Positions 25,283 through 34,400 of a DNA stretch of 64,000 nt are shown here, piece by piece (position 1 is the first letter of the stretch; each line of letters starts with the position of its first letter). Where the stretch lies: the NCBI GenBank assembly GCA_047921215.1, contig JBLRWO010000002.1:124001-188000 (forward strand). Reading direction: 5' to 3'. The stretch comes from RECM01 sp047921215. Lineage in GTDB: Bacteria > Bacteroidota > Rhodothermia > Balneolales > Cyclonatronaceae. The notes under the pieces are model-generated. The model worked only from the letters and a program-made list of their open reading frames with translations. It was not told the origin of the DNA and made no database searches. Both the position numbers and the translations under genes were made by a program.

Positions 25283-26941
25283 TTACATCTGTCTTTTCAC
25301 CATGGGCAGGTCCACACCCCGCTCGTTCGCCGTTTTTATGGCCGCTTCATATCCCGCATCGGCATGGCGCATCACCCCGGTGCCCGGATCGGCGGTGAGT
25401 ACGCGATTCAGGCGGCGGCGCGCCATTTCGGTACCGTCAGCCACACAGACCATACCGGCATGGATGGAATAGCCGATGCCGACACCACCCCCGTGGTGCA
25501 GCGACACCCAGCTGGCCCCGCAGGCCGTATTGAGCATGGCGTTGAGCAGCGGCCAGTCGGCAATCGCGTCGGAGCCGTCCATCATACCCTCCGTCTCCCG
25601 GTTGGGTGAGGCGACGGAGCCGGTATCCAGGTGGTCGCGACCGATCACGATGGGGGCTTTCACCCTGCCTTTCTGTACCAGCCAGTTGAACCGTTCGCCC
25701 ATTTCGGCCCTCTCCCCATACTCCAGCCAGCAGATGCGTGCCGGCAGACCCTGGAAGTGCACCTTCTCGCGGGCCTTGTGAATCCAGCGTGTCAGTTTTT
25801 CATTCTGCGGATACGCCTCGAGGATCGCTTCATCCGTAAAGGCAATATCCTGCGGATCGCCAGACAGTGCCGCCCACCGGAACGGCCCTGATCCCAGGCA
25901 GAAGAGCGGACGGATATATTCCGGCACAAATCCCGGTATGTCGAACGCCTCACTCATCCCCCGGTGATCAGCCACCTGCCCGCGGAGGTTGTTGCCGTAG
26001 TCGAACGTGACCGCGCCGCGATTTTTCATCTCCAGCATCGCCCGCACATGCTCCTGCATCGAATCGAGTACCGCACTCTCATAGGCGGGATAATCCGATT
26101 CACGGAGCCCTTCAGCCTCCTCAAGCGTGTAGCCATGGGGGATGTAGCCCAGGCGGAGATCGTGTGCCGAGGTCTGATCGGTGAGTACATCGGGAATCAC
26201 ATTCTGCCTGACCATGTATGGTAGCACATCTGCGATATTTGCGACCAGGCCCACAGACAGGGCCTCTCCGCCGGCTTTCGCCTTCAGCACCTTCTCGATC
26301 GCCTCATCGGTATCGTGAGTGATGATGTCGCAGTAACCGGTATTCACCCTTTTCATGATGCGGCTTTCATCCACATCCACACCCAGAAATGCGGCCCCGT
26401 TCATGGTAGCCGCCAGCGGCTGGGCCCCGCCCATTCCACCCAGACCGGCCGTAACCACCAGCCTGCCCTTTAGCGTATCATCAAATTCCTTCCGGGCGCA
26501 TTCCGCGAACGTTTCATAGGTGCCCTGCAAAATACCCTGTGTACCGATATATATCCACGATCCGGCCGTCATCTGCCCGTACATGGTCAGGCCGAGGTTT
26601 TCCAGGCGGCGGAACTCCTCCCAGGTGGCCCAGCGCGGCACCAGGTTCGCATTGGCAATGAGTATCCGGGGCGCCTCTTCATGGGTTCTGAACACACCCA
26701 CCGGCTTGCCACTCTGCACAAGCAGGGTTTCGTCGTTTTCAAGCCGGCGCAGGGTGGTTACAATGGCCTCATAACACTCCCGGTTCCGTGCGGCTTTGCC
26801 GCTGCCGCCATACACAATGAGCTGTTCCGGGAGCTCAGCCACATCGGGATCCAGGTTGTTCATCAGCATCCGGAGGGCAGCCTCCTGGTGCCATCCCTTG
26901 CAAGAAAGTTCCGTCCCCCTTGGTGCACGTACTGTTTCCAT
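25283..26941 (-). CDS. hutU: Urocanate hydratase
   Basis: HutU converts urocanate to 4-imidazolone-5-propionate in histidine degradation, using tightly bound NAD+. The product (552 residues from ATG 26941; an ATG at 26959 in the same frame would add six) is of standard length. It shows RAPRGTELSCKGWHQEAALR, YGGSGKAARN, LMYGQMTAGSWIYIGTQGI-type block, the NAD-binding GLGGMGGAQPLAATMNGA, and LTDQTSAHD. The genes hutH and hutI are 7.5 kb away on the other strand, with two CotH genes in between. No hutG, hutF or ftcD was seen. Confidence 0.95.
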   Translation of the reverse strand: METVRAPRGTELSCKGWHQEAALRMLMNNLDPDVAELPEQLIVYGGSGKAARNRECYEAIVTTLRRLENDETLLVQSGKPVGVFRTHEEAPRILIANANLVPRWATWEEFRRLENLGLTMYGQMTAGSWIYIGTQGILQGTYETFAECARKEFDDTLKGRLVVTAGLGGMGGAQPLAATMNGAAFLGVDVDESRIMKRVNTGYCDIITHDTDEAIEKVLKAKAGGEALSVGLVANIADVLPYMVRQNVIPDVLTDQTSAHDLRLGYIPHGYTLEEAEGLRESDYPAYESAVLDSMQEHVRAMLEMKNRGAVTFDYGNNLRGQVADHRGMSEAFDIPGFVPEYIRPLFCLGSGPFRWAALSGDPQDIAFTDEAILEAYPQNEKLTRWIHKAREKVHFQGLPARICWLEYGERAEMGERFNWLVQKGRVKAPIVIGRDHLDTGSVASPNRETEGMMDGSDAIADWPLLNAMLNTACGASWVSLHHGGGVGIGYSIHAGMVCVADGTEMARRRLNRVLTADPGTGVMRHADAGYEAAIKTANERGVDLPMVKRQM

Positions 26942-27282
26942 AATTACTGATCCTCTCAAACTAAGAACACACTCATTTTGCCGGACTTGCCGGATTTTTT
27001 TGACATTTCTATCTCCTTTTAACAGGAAAAAATGTCAACCTGTTTCAGGCACTTACAATTTGTCAACCATATTCAGGCATCAACAAATACTCAATACTCA
27101 ATACTCAATACTCAATACTCAATACTCAATACTCAATACTCAATACTCAATACTCAAATTCCCCACTCCCCCCCGCATTGTCAAGTGCATCCATCCCTTT
27201 TGTCAAAAAAATGCCAATCCGGAAAACCTGCTCACAAATTCATCGGATTATCAGCTGACCGCATACCTGATTAACCACCATC
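26942..27282. other. Intergenic region with heptamer array
   Basis: This 341-bp segment lies upstream of hutU and downstream of the first CotH gene. It contains the 10-copy AATACTC array listed separately. The open frame through the array (27032-27274) is a repeat artefact. No gene or clear promoter is supported. Confidence 0.5.
27086..27155. repeat. Ten perfect copies of the heptamer AATACTC
   Basis: Positions 27086-27155 are exactly ten tandem, identical copies of AATACTC, with a partial match on each side. Perfect identity implies recent expansion or strong slippage. As 7 is not a multiple of 3, any frame through it changes with copy number. It lies about 145 bp upstream of the hutU start, so copy-number change could affect spacing in that promoter region (inference). 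A collapsed or expanded assembly cannot be excluded. Confidence 0.9.
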
Positions 27283-30200
27283 CTACTTCACGAGCAGCAT
27301 TTTACGTGTCTGAACAAAATCACCGGATTGCAAACGGTAAATATAGATACCGCTGGTCAGCCGCGATGCATCGAAACGGACCTGATGCCGGCCGGCCGGG
27401 TAATGGTCATCAGACAGTGTTGCCACACTCCGGCCGAGAATATCAAAAATGCTAATCGTTACATCCGATGCTGACGGCAGGTTAAACCCGATAACCGTTA
27501 CCGGATTGAACGGGTTCGGAAAATTTTGCTCAAGTTCATACTTGCCGGGTACATCCGGTCTTTCACCGGCATCCAGTACATCCATGGCCGTCACTTCGAT
27601 GCCGGTAACCGCCAGTTTCGAGCGCTGACCACTGGCGGAATCAGCCTGCTCGCCGGTATGATAGTAACGCCACAGCAACTGTATATACGCCCGGTTTTCA
27701 AGGGTTTGCGAAAGTCTGACCGGTCCAATTTTTTCACGATGTCCCATAATTGCACTGCGGTGGTATTCTACCGGATTGCCCTCGCTGTCGGTTACATCAC
27801 TGAACGGCCCGTCGTTGCCTGCCCGGTACTGCATCCGGATGTTGTATATCCGGGAATTGGGCTCAACGGTAACCCCTTCCCAGGCCACTTCAATGTTTCC
27901 GGCTTTCAGGGTATTCAGAGCAAGCAGCGCTCCTCCCAGCCTGGTTCCCGGATATCCCGGATTCCCCTCTTCATTGCTGGTGTTGATAAAGGCAAACCCG
28001 TCTGCTCCGAGGCCGTTTATCCGGGTACGGTCTGAATAATCGTATACACCATTAGTGAATCCCGCTATGGAGGCCCCTGCCTGCGGATCGCGCTCATCCA
28101 TATACACAAATGCCATATTGGCTGGATACTCACCGGAGGGGGCATCAACCGGCCACTTATTGAAAACGTAGGTTCCTTCCCCATGAAGTGACCATGGTTC
28201 GGGAAACAGGCCGGGATCCGGCGCCGGATAAAATACAGCCGTTACCGTTTCCGGTTTGTCCATCGGGAGTTCCAGTTCGGAACTTTCCGCATTATGCGAA
28301 ACCCCTTCCCAGTGAGAAAAGGCATAACCGGGCATGGGTATGGCTTTAAGCGTTACGGGAACACCGTCGAAATAGACACCCCTCCATGGCCATGGATCAG
28401 CATCCACACCCTCTGTTTCGGGTGAAATTTCGATGGTATTTACCCGAATGCGGCCTGCTGCAGGATCCGATATCCCGACCTGCAGCTCATGCAGGGCCGC
28501 GATGCCAAAATGCTCTTTAAGGTGGTCCCGGGCATAATTGGGTCGATCGATGGCAAAAACGAGCATCCGGTTGTATTGTTTCAGCCAGCCGAGCATGGGC
28601 CAGCGTTGCGAATGTTCGGGGATCTCCCGAATAATAGCGCCCGACAATCTGTCGAGGATCGAGCGTACCCTTTCAGTCCTGAATGCGGTATTCAGCTGAT
28701 CGGCATACCGGTTAAGGAAGGCTGCTCTGAATGAACCGATCTCCAGCATTTTGCGCAGCAACAGTGTTGCCTCGTCCGGATTCGGCCATCCGGTTCCACC
28801 CGTTGCTGTTGCAAATGCCATGGAATTAAAATTCGCCGGATTGCCCCCATGCTGGTTGAAACCATGGTCGGTGTCATACAGCAGCCAGCGCCAGCGTCCG
28901 TCGTGACCGTACGGGGCTTCAGGATCATACGCATTGCGTGTTCTCCAGAAATCTATGTTCCCCTGCGGCCAGTCGGTATTGCCTATGTAGATTTGCGCAA
29001 TGTGGTAGTCAATAAAATTCTCGGGGTCAATACGGGTTTTGATGTGTTCATAGTGCAGTTCATTGTCATCGTCCCGGCCTGCCACAATGTTGTTCCGGAT
29101 GTACTCTTTGGTTTCAATATAATGCTGCCTGTCGCCTTCATTAACTGTCAGCCAGACCGCAGAGAGCAGATCGATATTATCGGGATTCACTCCGTACACC
29201 CGCTCCAGGTAATGCCTGTCGTACCGCTCCCGCAGATTGTGTATGCCCCAGTATTCCCCGTTTATGAATACGATAAACGGACGGTATGCCTGGGTCTCGA
29301 AATTCATGTGTCCGACAATAGTCTGAATGGCCGCATCCCTGAGTAAGGTCTGTTCCCAGTCATTGCCGGAATTTCGCAGCAACAGACGGTTGTATGCGTT
29401 ATATGGCAGATCCGGAAACATCCTGTAAAAGAACCGGCTGTCGCCGTATTCATTTCTGGCATACAACCTCAGTGATTTTACATGAAGCGAACGGGTCCAG
29501 CCCCCGTGGATTCGAATACCGATATCCTGCTGCAGGTCGGCGGTTACCGATTCCCTTTCAAAAAGCTCGAGTGAGGCCGGCCTTTCCCAATCTATTCCTC
29601 TTGCCCGGTAATTGTGGGGCCCCCAGGTATCCCATCCCGGGTTTTCATCATCAAACAGCCTTCCGGGCACGTAGATGCCCTCCTCGTATCCGAACAAATG
29701 ATCTTCCTGAACGGCCAGCGATATAACCGGAAGTGAATAACGGCTTCTGGCTTCCTGCGAAACAAAGTAGCTTTGCGTCTGAACACCCGACGGCAACGCA
29801 CCGTCTTTTACTGCCATAGCCCGGACTACGGTTCCCTTGAAAATATTGTGGGATGGGAAATAGTCAGGCACCGGGTTATCTGTGGTTACCGACTGCATCC
29901 GGCTCAAATAGTTAGGATCGCCCGACCGGTCGGCAATCTGAATCGGTTGTTCCGCTTCATAGACCATCGAGGTATAGGTTTTGTACTGCAATTCCCGGGC
30001 ATCGGTAAGGTATCGGTCCATATACGGATACATTCTGCCCTCCAGGTTTGCAGGATCAGGCGCCGACCCGTCAAGGGTGTAAATGATGGTAACATCCGGA
30101 TCTGGATGGGTGAGCTGCAGTTCAAAATCACTCCCCGAAAATCCACCGGACTGCGAAAACATGACCGGTTCCAGCAATTCCAGATAGCCGTCGTCACGGT

Positions 30201-30726
30201 TGGCACTGCCCGGAGTCGGACTGGTAAAGAAATACCAGCCACCTGTACCATCAGGATAGCGCCCGAAACTGATATCGGTCGGGATTTCAGTGGGTGAGAG
30301 TTCATCAAGCCTCGTACTGTCGGGGGATGTCAGTATCAGCTCCTCGCCGGATGCAGCTATGCTGAAATCGGTATGAAGTTCACCGGATGGATCCCGGCGG
30401 TTCTTCCCGGTCGCCCAGATCAGCAGGTACTGACCCGGCTGAATGGTTATTCCGGGAAAACGCCAGCGAAACGGCCGGCTGTAGTCATCCGACAAACCAT
30501 ACCCCTGCAGATTTATGGGTACATCGCCGTTGTAGAATAGTTCAATCCAGTCACCGGCATCACCGTCGGCATCGGTGATAGTAGCGGCATTGGAAGCCAT
30601 AACTTCGTTCAGATACAGGTGCTGCGCTTTGGCGCCCCTTGACAGGAAGGTAACCAGAAAGAGAATAATGAATAGCAGGATTCCGCCCGTGTCACGGCGG
30701 GCAGCATAGGTCAAAACAGTTCGCAT
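27283..30726 (-). CDS. Secreted CotH-kinase-domain protein with lamin-tail and sorting domains
   Basis: The 1147-residue product has a signal peptide (about 1-35, ending AKAQ). It is followed by a lamin-tail-like domain (about 36-170, LNEVMASNAATITDADGDAG), a chitobiase-like/FN3 segment (about 190-300, VTIIYTLDGSAPDP), a CotH kinase domain (about 340-720), an InlB-like repeat (about 780-835, PGYAFSHWEG), a beta-rich part, and a T9SS-type sorting domain (about 1070-1147, NFPNPFNPVTVIGF). CotH motifs include RIHGGWTRS, LYARNEYGDSRF, LRERYDRHYLE, IGNTDWPQGN and LLYDTDHGFN. They supply the acidic metal-binding and catalytic residues of these atypical secretory kinases, known from spore-coat CotH. 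Here it is probably a cell-surface or secreted protein. The paralogue at 31079-34087 shares most of the architecture. Confidence 0.88.
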   Translation of the reverse strand: MRTVLTYAARRDTGGILLFIILFLVTFLSRGAKAQHLYLNEVMASNAATITDADGDAGDWIELFYNGDVPINLQGYGLSDDYSRPFRWRFPGITIQPGQYLLIWATGKNRRDPSGELHTDFSIAASGEELILTSPDSTRLDELSPTEIPTDISFGRYPDGTGGWYFFTSPTPGSANRDDGYLELLEPVMFSQSGGFSGSDFELQLTHPDPDVTIIYTLDGSAPDPANLEGRMYPYMDRYLTDARELQYKTYTSMVYEAEQPIQIADRSGDPNYLSRMQSVTTDNPVPDYFPSHNIFKGTVVRAMAVKDGALPSGVQTQSYFVSQEARSRYSLPVISLAVQEDHLFGYEEGIYVPGRLFDDENPGWDTWGPHNYRARGIDWERPASLELFERESVTADLQQDIGIRIHGGWTRSLHVKSLRLYARNEYGDSRFFYRMFPDLPYNAYNRLLLRNSGNDWEQTLLRDAAIQTIVGHMNFETQAYRPFIVFINGEYWGIHNLRERYDRHYLERVYGVNPDNIDLLSAVWLTVNEGDRQHYIETKEYIRNNIVAGRDDDNELHYEHIKTRIDPENFIDYHIAQIYIGNTDWPQGNIDFWRTRNAYDPEAPYGHDGRWRWLLYDTDHGFNQHGGNPANFNSMAFATATGGTGWPNPDEATLLLRKMLEIGSFRAAFLNRYADQLNTAFRTERVRSILDRLSGAIIREIPEHSQRWPMLGWLKQYNRMLVFAIDRPNYARDHLKEHFGIAALHELQVGISDPAAGRIRVNTIEISPETEGVDADPWPWRGVYFDGVPVTLKAIPMPGYAFSHWEGVSHNAESSELELPMDKPETVTAVFYPAPDPGLFPEPWSLHGEGTYVFNKWPVDAPSGEYPANMAFVYMDERDPQAGASIAGFTNGVYDYSDRTRINGLGADGFAFINTSNEEGNPGYPGTRLGGALLALNTLKAGNIEVAWEGVTVEPNSRIYNIRMQYRAGNDGPFSDVTDSEGNPVEYHRSAIMGHREKIGPVRLSQTLENRAYIQLLWRYYHTGEQADSASGQRSKLAVTGIEVTAMDVLDAGERPDVPGKYELEQNFPNPFNPVTVIGFNLPSASDVTISIFDILGRSVATLSDDHYPAGRHQVRFDASRLTSGIYIYRLQSGDFVQTRKMLLVK

Positions 30727-31078
30727 CAGGATGTAGTAGATTGAGAGGTCATTGTCAGATGTATCAGACTCTCAACGGTCCCTTGTTCAAATCAATGACA
30801 TTTCGGGAGGTTATTGGTATTAGCGGGGCGACTGTGTACGTAAATAAGGTAATTATTACTATCAAAACAAGTGATTTCAGGATGGAAATCACATCAAATG
30901 ATATTCCGTTTGCCAGTTTATACTTTGCCAGTATATACTAAGCGCCCGGATAAACGGCACGGTATTATTTGTACTACCTTCGGATTGTGGACTGTATAAA
31001 GGTGTCCCATGGCCCGGAGGGAAAACGTTACTTTATGCCGGCCTATTCTGAATAATACCCGATAGTCCGCTGTGATCC
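30727..31078. other. Intergenic region between the CotH paralogues
   Basis: No gene is supported. An open frame at 30741-30941 has no family features. A 15-bp direct repeat, TTTGCCAGTTTATAC at 30909-30923 followed immediately by TTTGCCAGTATATAC at 30924-30938, is the only notable structure and could be a regulator-binding site for the CotH gene that starts at 30726. Confidence 0.45.
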
Positions 31079-34000
31079 CTATTTAACAAGCAGCATCTTC
31101 CCGGTAAGGCTGTGGCCTCCGGCTTCAAGACGGTAAATATAAACTCCTGACGACAATCCTGCCCCATCGAACCAGGCACTGTGACGCCCTGCATCCCGGA
31201 TTCCATCGGTAAGTACAGTGATTTCCTTACCCAGAATGTTATACACTACCAGCCGTACGCTGCCCGCCTCGGGCAGTGAATAGCGGATCATTGTGCCGGG
31301 GTTGAACGGGTTCGGGTAATTTGTTTCCAAACTGTAGGTTACCGGCAGATTGTGCGGCACCTGCTCCCCTGAACTGCTGCCGGTTGATGCGGTCACTTCG
31401 ATCTCATCAAGGCGCAGCATATCCCGCGAACCACTGGTTTCACTGAGTTGTGATCCGGTAAAGTAATATTTCCACCGAAGCTGGATGTATGCCTGGTCAT
31501 CAGCTTCGGCCGGCAGCCGGTCCGGTCCGATGGTGATTGAATGGCCGGCCACAGCCGATCGTGTGTACTCGACCGGCTCACCGTCTGATCGGGTTACATC
31601 CTTCCAGACCCCTCCCGTTCCGATCCTGTACTGCAGCCTGATGTTGTAGGTCCTGGAGTTGGCCTGCAGGGTGCCTCCAACCCATTTCACGTCAATGCCG
31701 GATGTGCCGCGGGTATCGAGTGCAAGTACAGCCGCCCCGAGGTCACGCCCGCGGCCGGTGTTTATAAAGCTCAGTCCGCCGTCTTCGAGCCCGTTGATGC
31801 GTGTCCGCCGTGTGTTGTTGTAGGGAAAACCAACCGTCGAAAGATCATCCGCATTGTAGTCATCGTGGGGGATGTGATACAGAAAGGACACCTCGTCTTC
31901 CAGCATCGGGTCATCGATGTCTGACTGCAGAAAGACCATATTCAGCGGATAGGTGCTGTCGGGCTGGGCGCTGCTCCAGCTCCTGAACGTGTACCAGTTC
32001 GAGGAGAGCCGGTGCGGCAGCGGGTTTTCAGGGTTGCCTGCCCAGGTGTCATCAGGCTCAAAATTGGCGACCAGTGTGCTGTTGCCGGGAAAATTGAACT
32101 GCAGGGTATCCGAATCGGATGTATATCTGCCGGTCCAGCCTGCAAACCGGTATCCCGGTGCCGGACTGGCTACAAGCTGCATCCGCATACCGGTGTAATA
32201 GGTGCCCGACCACGGATAGGGATAACCCGTTACACCCGGTGTGTTTTCATCGATGGTAATCGTATTGACCTGAATGGTTCCACTCCCGGGCGCGGCCACA
32301 TCAATTGTAAGCTCACGGTTCAGGCCCAGTGAAAATTTGTTTTTTACATGTTCACGCACATTGCCGGTACGGTTTTGTGCAAAATGGCGCATCAGATCGA
32401 GCCGCGTCTGCCAGTCACCCAGGTTTTGCGGTGTCTTCCACCGGTCATCGTGATAGCCCCAGCGGTCGAAATGCTCCTGCATGTAGGGTTCGATAACCGA
32501 AATGGTCTGTTCCAGTTTCGCCAGCACACGTTCGGCGCTGAAGTTTGTGTTCAGAAGATCGGCTGCCCGGGCATAAAAACCGGTTCTGAACTCTTCGTTC
32601 TGCAGCAGGGAGTTGATCAGGAAGGTCGACCAGGGGTTATTCCCCCTTGAACCCGTCGGATCGGTTGCAATCTCAAGCAGGTTGAACTGATAGGCATTCG
32701 CAGGGTTGTTCCATCCGAATCCGAAATCGGTGTCGAACATCATCCAGCGCCAGCGGCCGTCGTTACCGTACGGGGCATCCGGTTCGTATGCTGTCGTCTG
32801 CTTGCGCCAGTAATCGATGTTGTTGTGGGGCCAGTCGGTATTGTTGATGTAGATATTCGCCAGGTAGTAATCCCGGAAGTTCTCCACATCCATCTGCGTG
32901 CGTATGTAATCGTAATGCTCCGCTTCAGCCAGACCGTTGGCTGAAATATAATTGATCATGTCGAGATAGTGCTGACTGCTGCCTTCCTTAACCTGGCGGT
33001 TTATAGTCAGGATGTCGACCTGAAGCGGATCAACCCCATAGTGCGTCTCCAGGTAGAATACATCGTACCGCTCACGGATGTTGTAAACGCCCCAGAATTC
33101 CCCGTTCAGAAATACAACCGACGGCCTGTAGGCCATGGTTTCAAAAGGCAGGTTGCGCGACAGGCTCTGCATGAAGGCATCCCTGAGCATGGTCTGGGTC
33201 CAGTCCTGGCCTGAATTGCGCAGCAGCAGACGGTTGTAGTTATCCAGTGTCTGGTCCTCAAAAATGCGGTGCCTGAAACGGCTGTTGCCGTAATCACTGC
33301 GCGAATAGAGGCGGAAGCTTTTCTGACGGAAGGCCCTCGACCAGCCGCCATGCATCCTTACACCCGCATCCTGTGCGATAACAGCGGTCCCATCTGGTTC
33401 AAACAGTTCCACATGCACGGGTCTTTCCCATTCATCGCCCCTTTGGCCGTAGTTGGCGGGTGCCCCGCCATTAAATGTCGGCTGGAAATCGGGGTTGGCC
33501 GCCCTGAACTCATCATGCAGACGTCCCAACACATAAATCCCGGTGTCATAATCAAACAAATTGAGGGAATCGCTAACGAGAGATACGACGGGCAGGCTGT
33601 ACCGCTCCGCCATGCCCGGATCCACAAAATAGGTGTGCGTGTACACCGGGCCAACCTGCTCATCATTTAGAAAAATAACCGCCCTGAGTACATTGGTTTT
33701 AAATACCTCTCCGACCGGTGGTGCCCATGTGGCATATTCATAGCTCACCCCGCTGATCATCGAGTACCTGTTCGGATCACCCGCCCGGCTGGACATCGTA
33801 ACCGGGCCATCGTAGAGGATTGATGCTGTGGTCGGATCGTCGCCGTTCAGGGTATAATACACAACATGACCATCGGGAACCGTAATGGTCAGGTCAAAAG
33901 GTGCGGTATAATAACCCCTCGTATGCGAAAAATCGGGGACAGGGATCACCTCCTGTGCTATAGCCGTTGCTATCGGAAGTACCGTCAGCAGCAGGAGCAG

Positions 34001-34087
34001 GAAAAGGCTCCGGCGCAATCGAAAACATCCATGCCGGTTCGGTCGAAAATATTCAGTAAGGATACCTGAATGATGATTTTTAGTCAT
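31079..34087 (-). CDS. Secreted CotH-kinase-domain protein with sorting domain (paralogue)
   Basis: The 1002-residue product has a signal peptide with the hydrophobic core at about 27-42, a chitobiase-like region (VVYYTLNGDDPTTASILYDG, about 72-91), and the CotH kinase domain (about 215-560) with RMHGGWSRAFRQKSFRLYSR, IRERYDVFYLE, INNTDWPHNNIDYWR and MFDTDFGFGWNN. An InlB-like repeat (PGYRFAGWTGRY, about 640-680) and a C-terminal PNPFNPGTMIRYSLP sorting domain follow. It lacks the N-terminal lamin-tail domain of its neighbour. The two share extensive motif order, so they are tandem duplicates that diverged by domain loss or gain. Confidence 0.88.
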   Translation of the reverse strand: MTKNHHSGILTEYFRPNRHGCFRLRRSLFLLLLLTVLPIATAIAQEVIPVPDFSHTRGYYTAPFDLTITVPDGHVVYYTLNGDDPTTASILYDGPVTMSSRAGDPNRYSMISGVSYEYATWAPPVGEVFKTNVLRAVIFLNDEQVGPVYTHTYFVDPGMAERYSLPVVSLVSDSLNLFDYDTGIYVLGRLHDEFRAANPDFQPTFNGGAPANYGQRGDEWERPVHVELFEPDGTAVIAQDAGVRMHGGWSRAFRQKSFRLYSRSDYGNSRFRHRIFEDQTLDNYNRLLLRNSGQDWTQTMLRDAFMQSLSRNLPFETMAYRPSVVFLNGEFWGVYNIRERYDVFYLETHYGVDPLQVDILTINRQVKEGSSQHYLDMINYISANGLAEAEHYDYIRTQMDVENFRDYYLANIYINNTDWPHNNIDYWRKQTTAYEPDAPYGNDGRWRWMMFDTDFGFGWNNPANAYQFNLLEIATDPTGSRGNNPWSTFLINSLLQNEEFRTGFYARAADLLNTNFSAERVLAKLEQTISVIEPYMQEHFDRWGYHDDRWKTPQNLGDWQTRLDLMRHFAQNRTGNVREHVKNKFSLGLNRELTIDVAAPGSGTIQVNTITIDENTPGVTGYPYPWSGTYYTGMRMQLVASPAPGYRFAGWTGRYTSDSDTLQFNFPGNSTLVANFEPDDTWAGNPENPLPHRLSSNWYTFRSWSSAQPDSTYPLNMVFLQSDIDDPMLEDEVSFLYHIPHDDYNADDLSTVGFPYNNTRRTRINGLEDGGLSFINTGRGRDLGAAVLALDTRGTSGIDVKWVGGTLQANSRTYNIRLQYRIGTGGVWKDVTRSDGEPVEYTRSAVAGHSITIGPDRLPAEADDQAYIQLRWKYYFTGSQLSETSGSRDMLRLDEIEVTASTGSSSGEQVPHNLPVTYSLETNYPNPFNPGTMIRYSLPEAGSVRLVVYNILGKEITVLTDGIRDAGRHSAWFDGAGLSSGVYIYRLEAGGHSLTGKMLLVK

Positions 34088-34400
34088 GAAAAGGCCGGGT
34101 AATTATGATGAACAGTTTAAAAAAAACAGGATATTGCAACAGTGTAAGATTACAGACTACCCGGAAACAGTGAAGCCGGGACCGTCCTGCAGTTATGATC
34201 AGTGCCAGTGATGTTTCTCCTGCTACAATGTATTCAATTACCTTTAAAATTGACAGTTCCAGTGATGAACGGTAAAAAAGGACCATGAATACGCAGGATA
34301 CCTGTAGCGGCACATTCGATTCGTGTGCACCGGGGCGCTGTGAAGTCAATAAATAAAACACAATTTTGCCGCATGCCAAACACATGGTAAATTGATGCAC
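34088..34400. other. Intergenic region upstream of hutH
   Basis: No gene is supported here, and the minus-strand open frame covering it also runs into hutH and is a shadow. It must hold the divergent promoters of the CotH gene and hutH, but no clear boxes or operator dyads were found. Confidence 0.45.

Noticed and set aside
27086..27155. Possible CRISPR array
   Set aside because: The unit is only 7 bp, with no spacers and no cas genes nearby.
27032..27274. Open frame through the AATACTC heptamers
   Set aside because: Most of the translated sequence is the tandem repeat in different phases; no independent coding signal.
30741..30941. 66-residue open frame between the CotH genes
   Set aside because: No family match by eye, no ribosome-binding site; likely chance.
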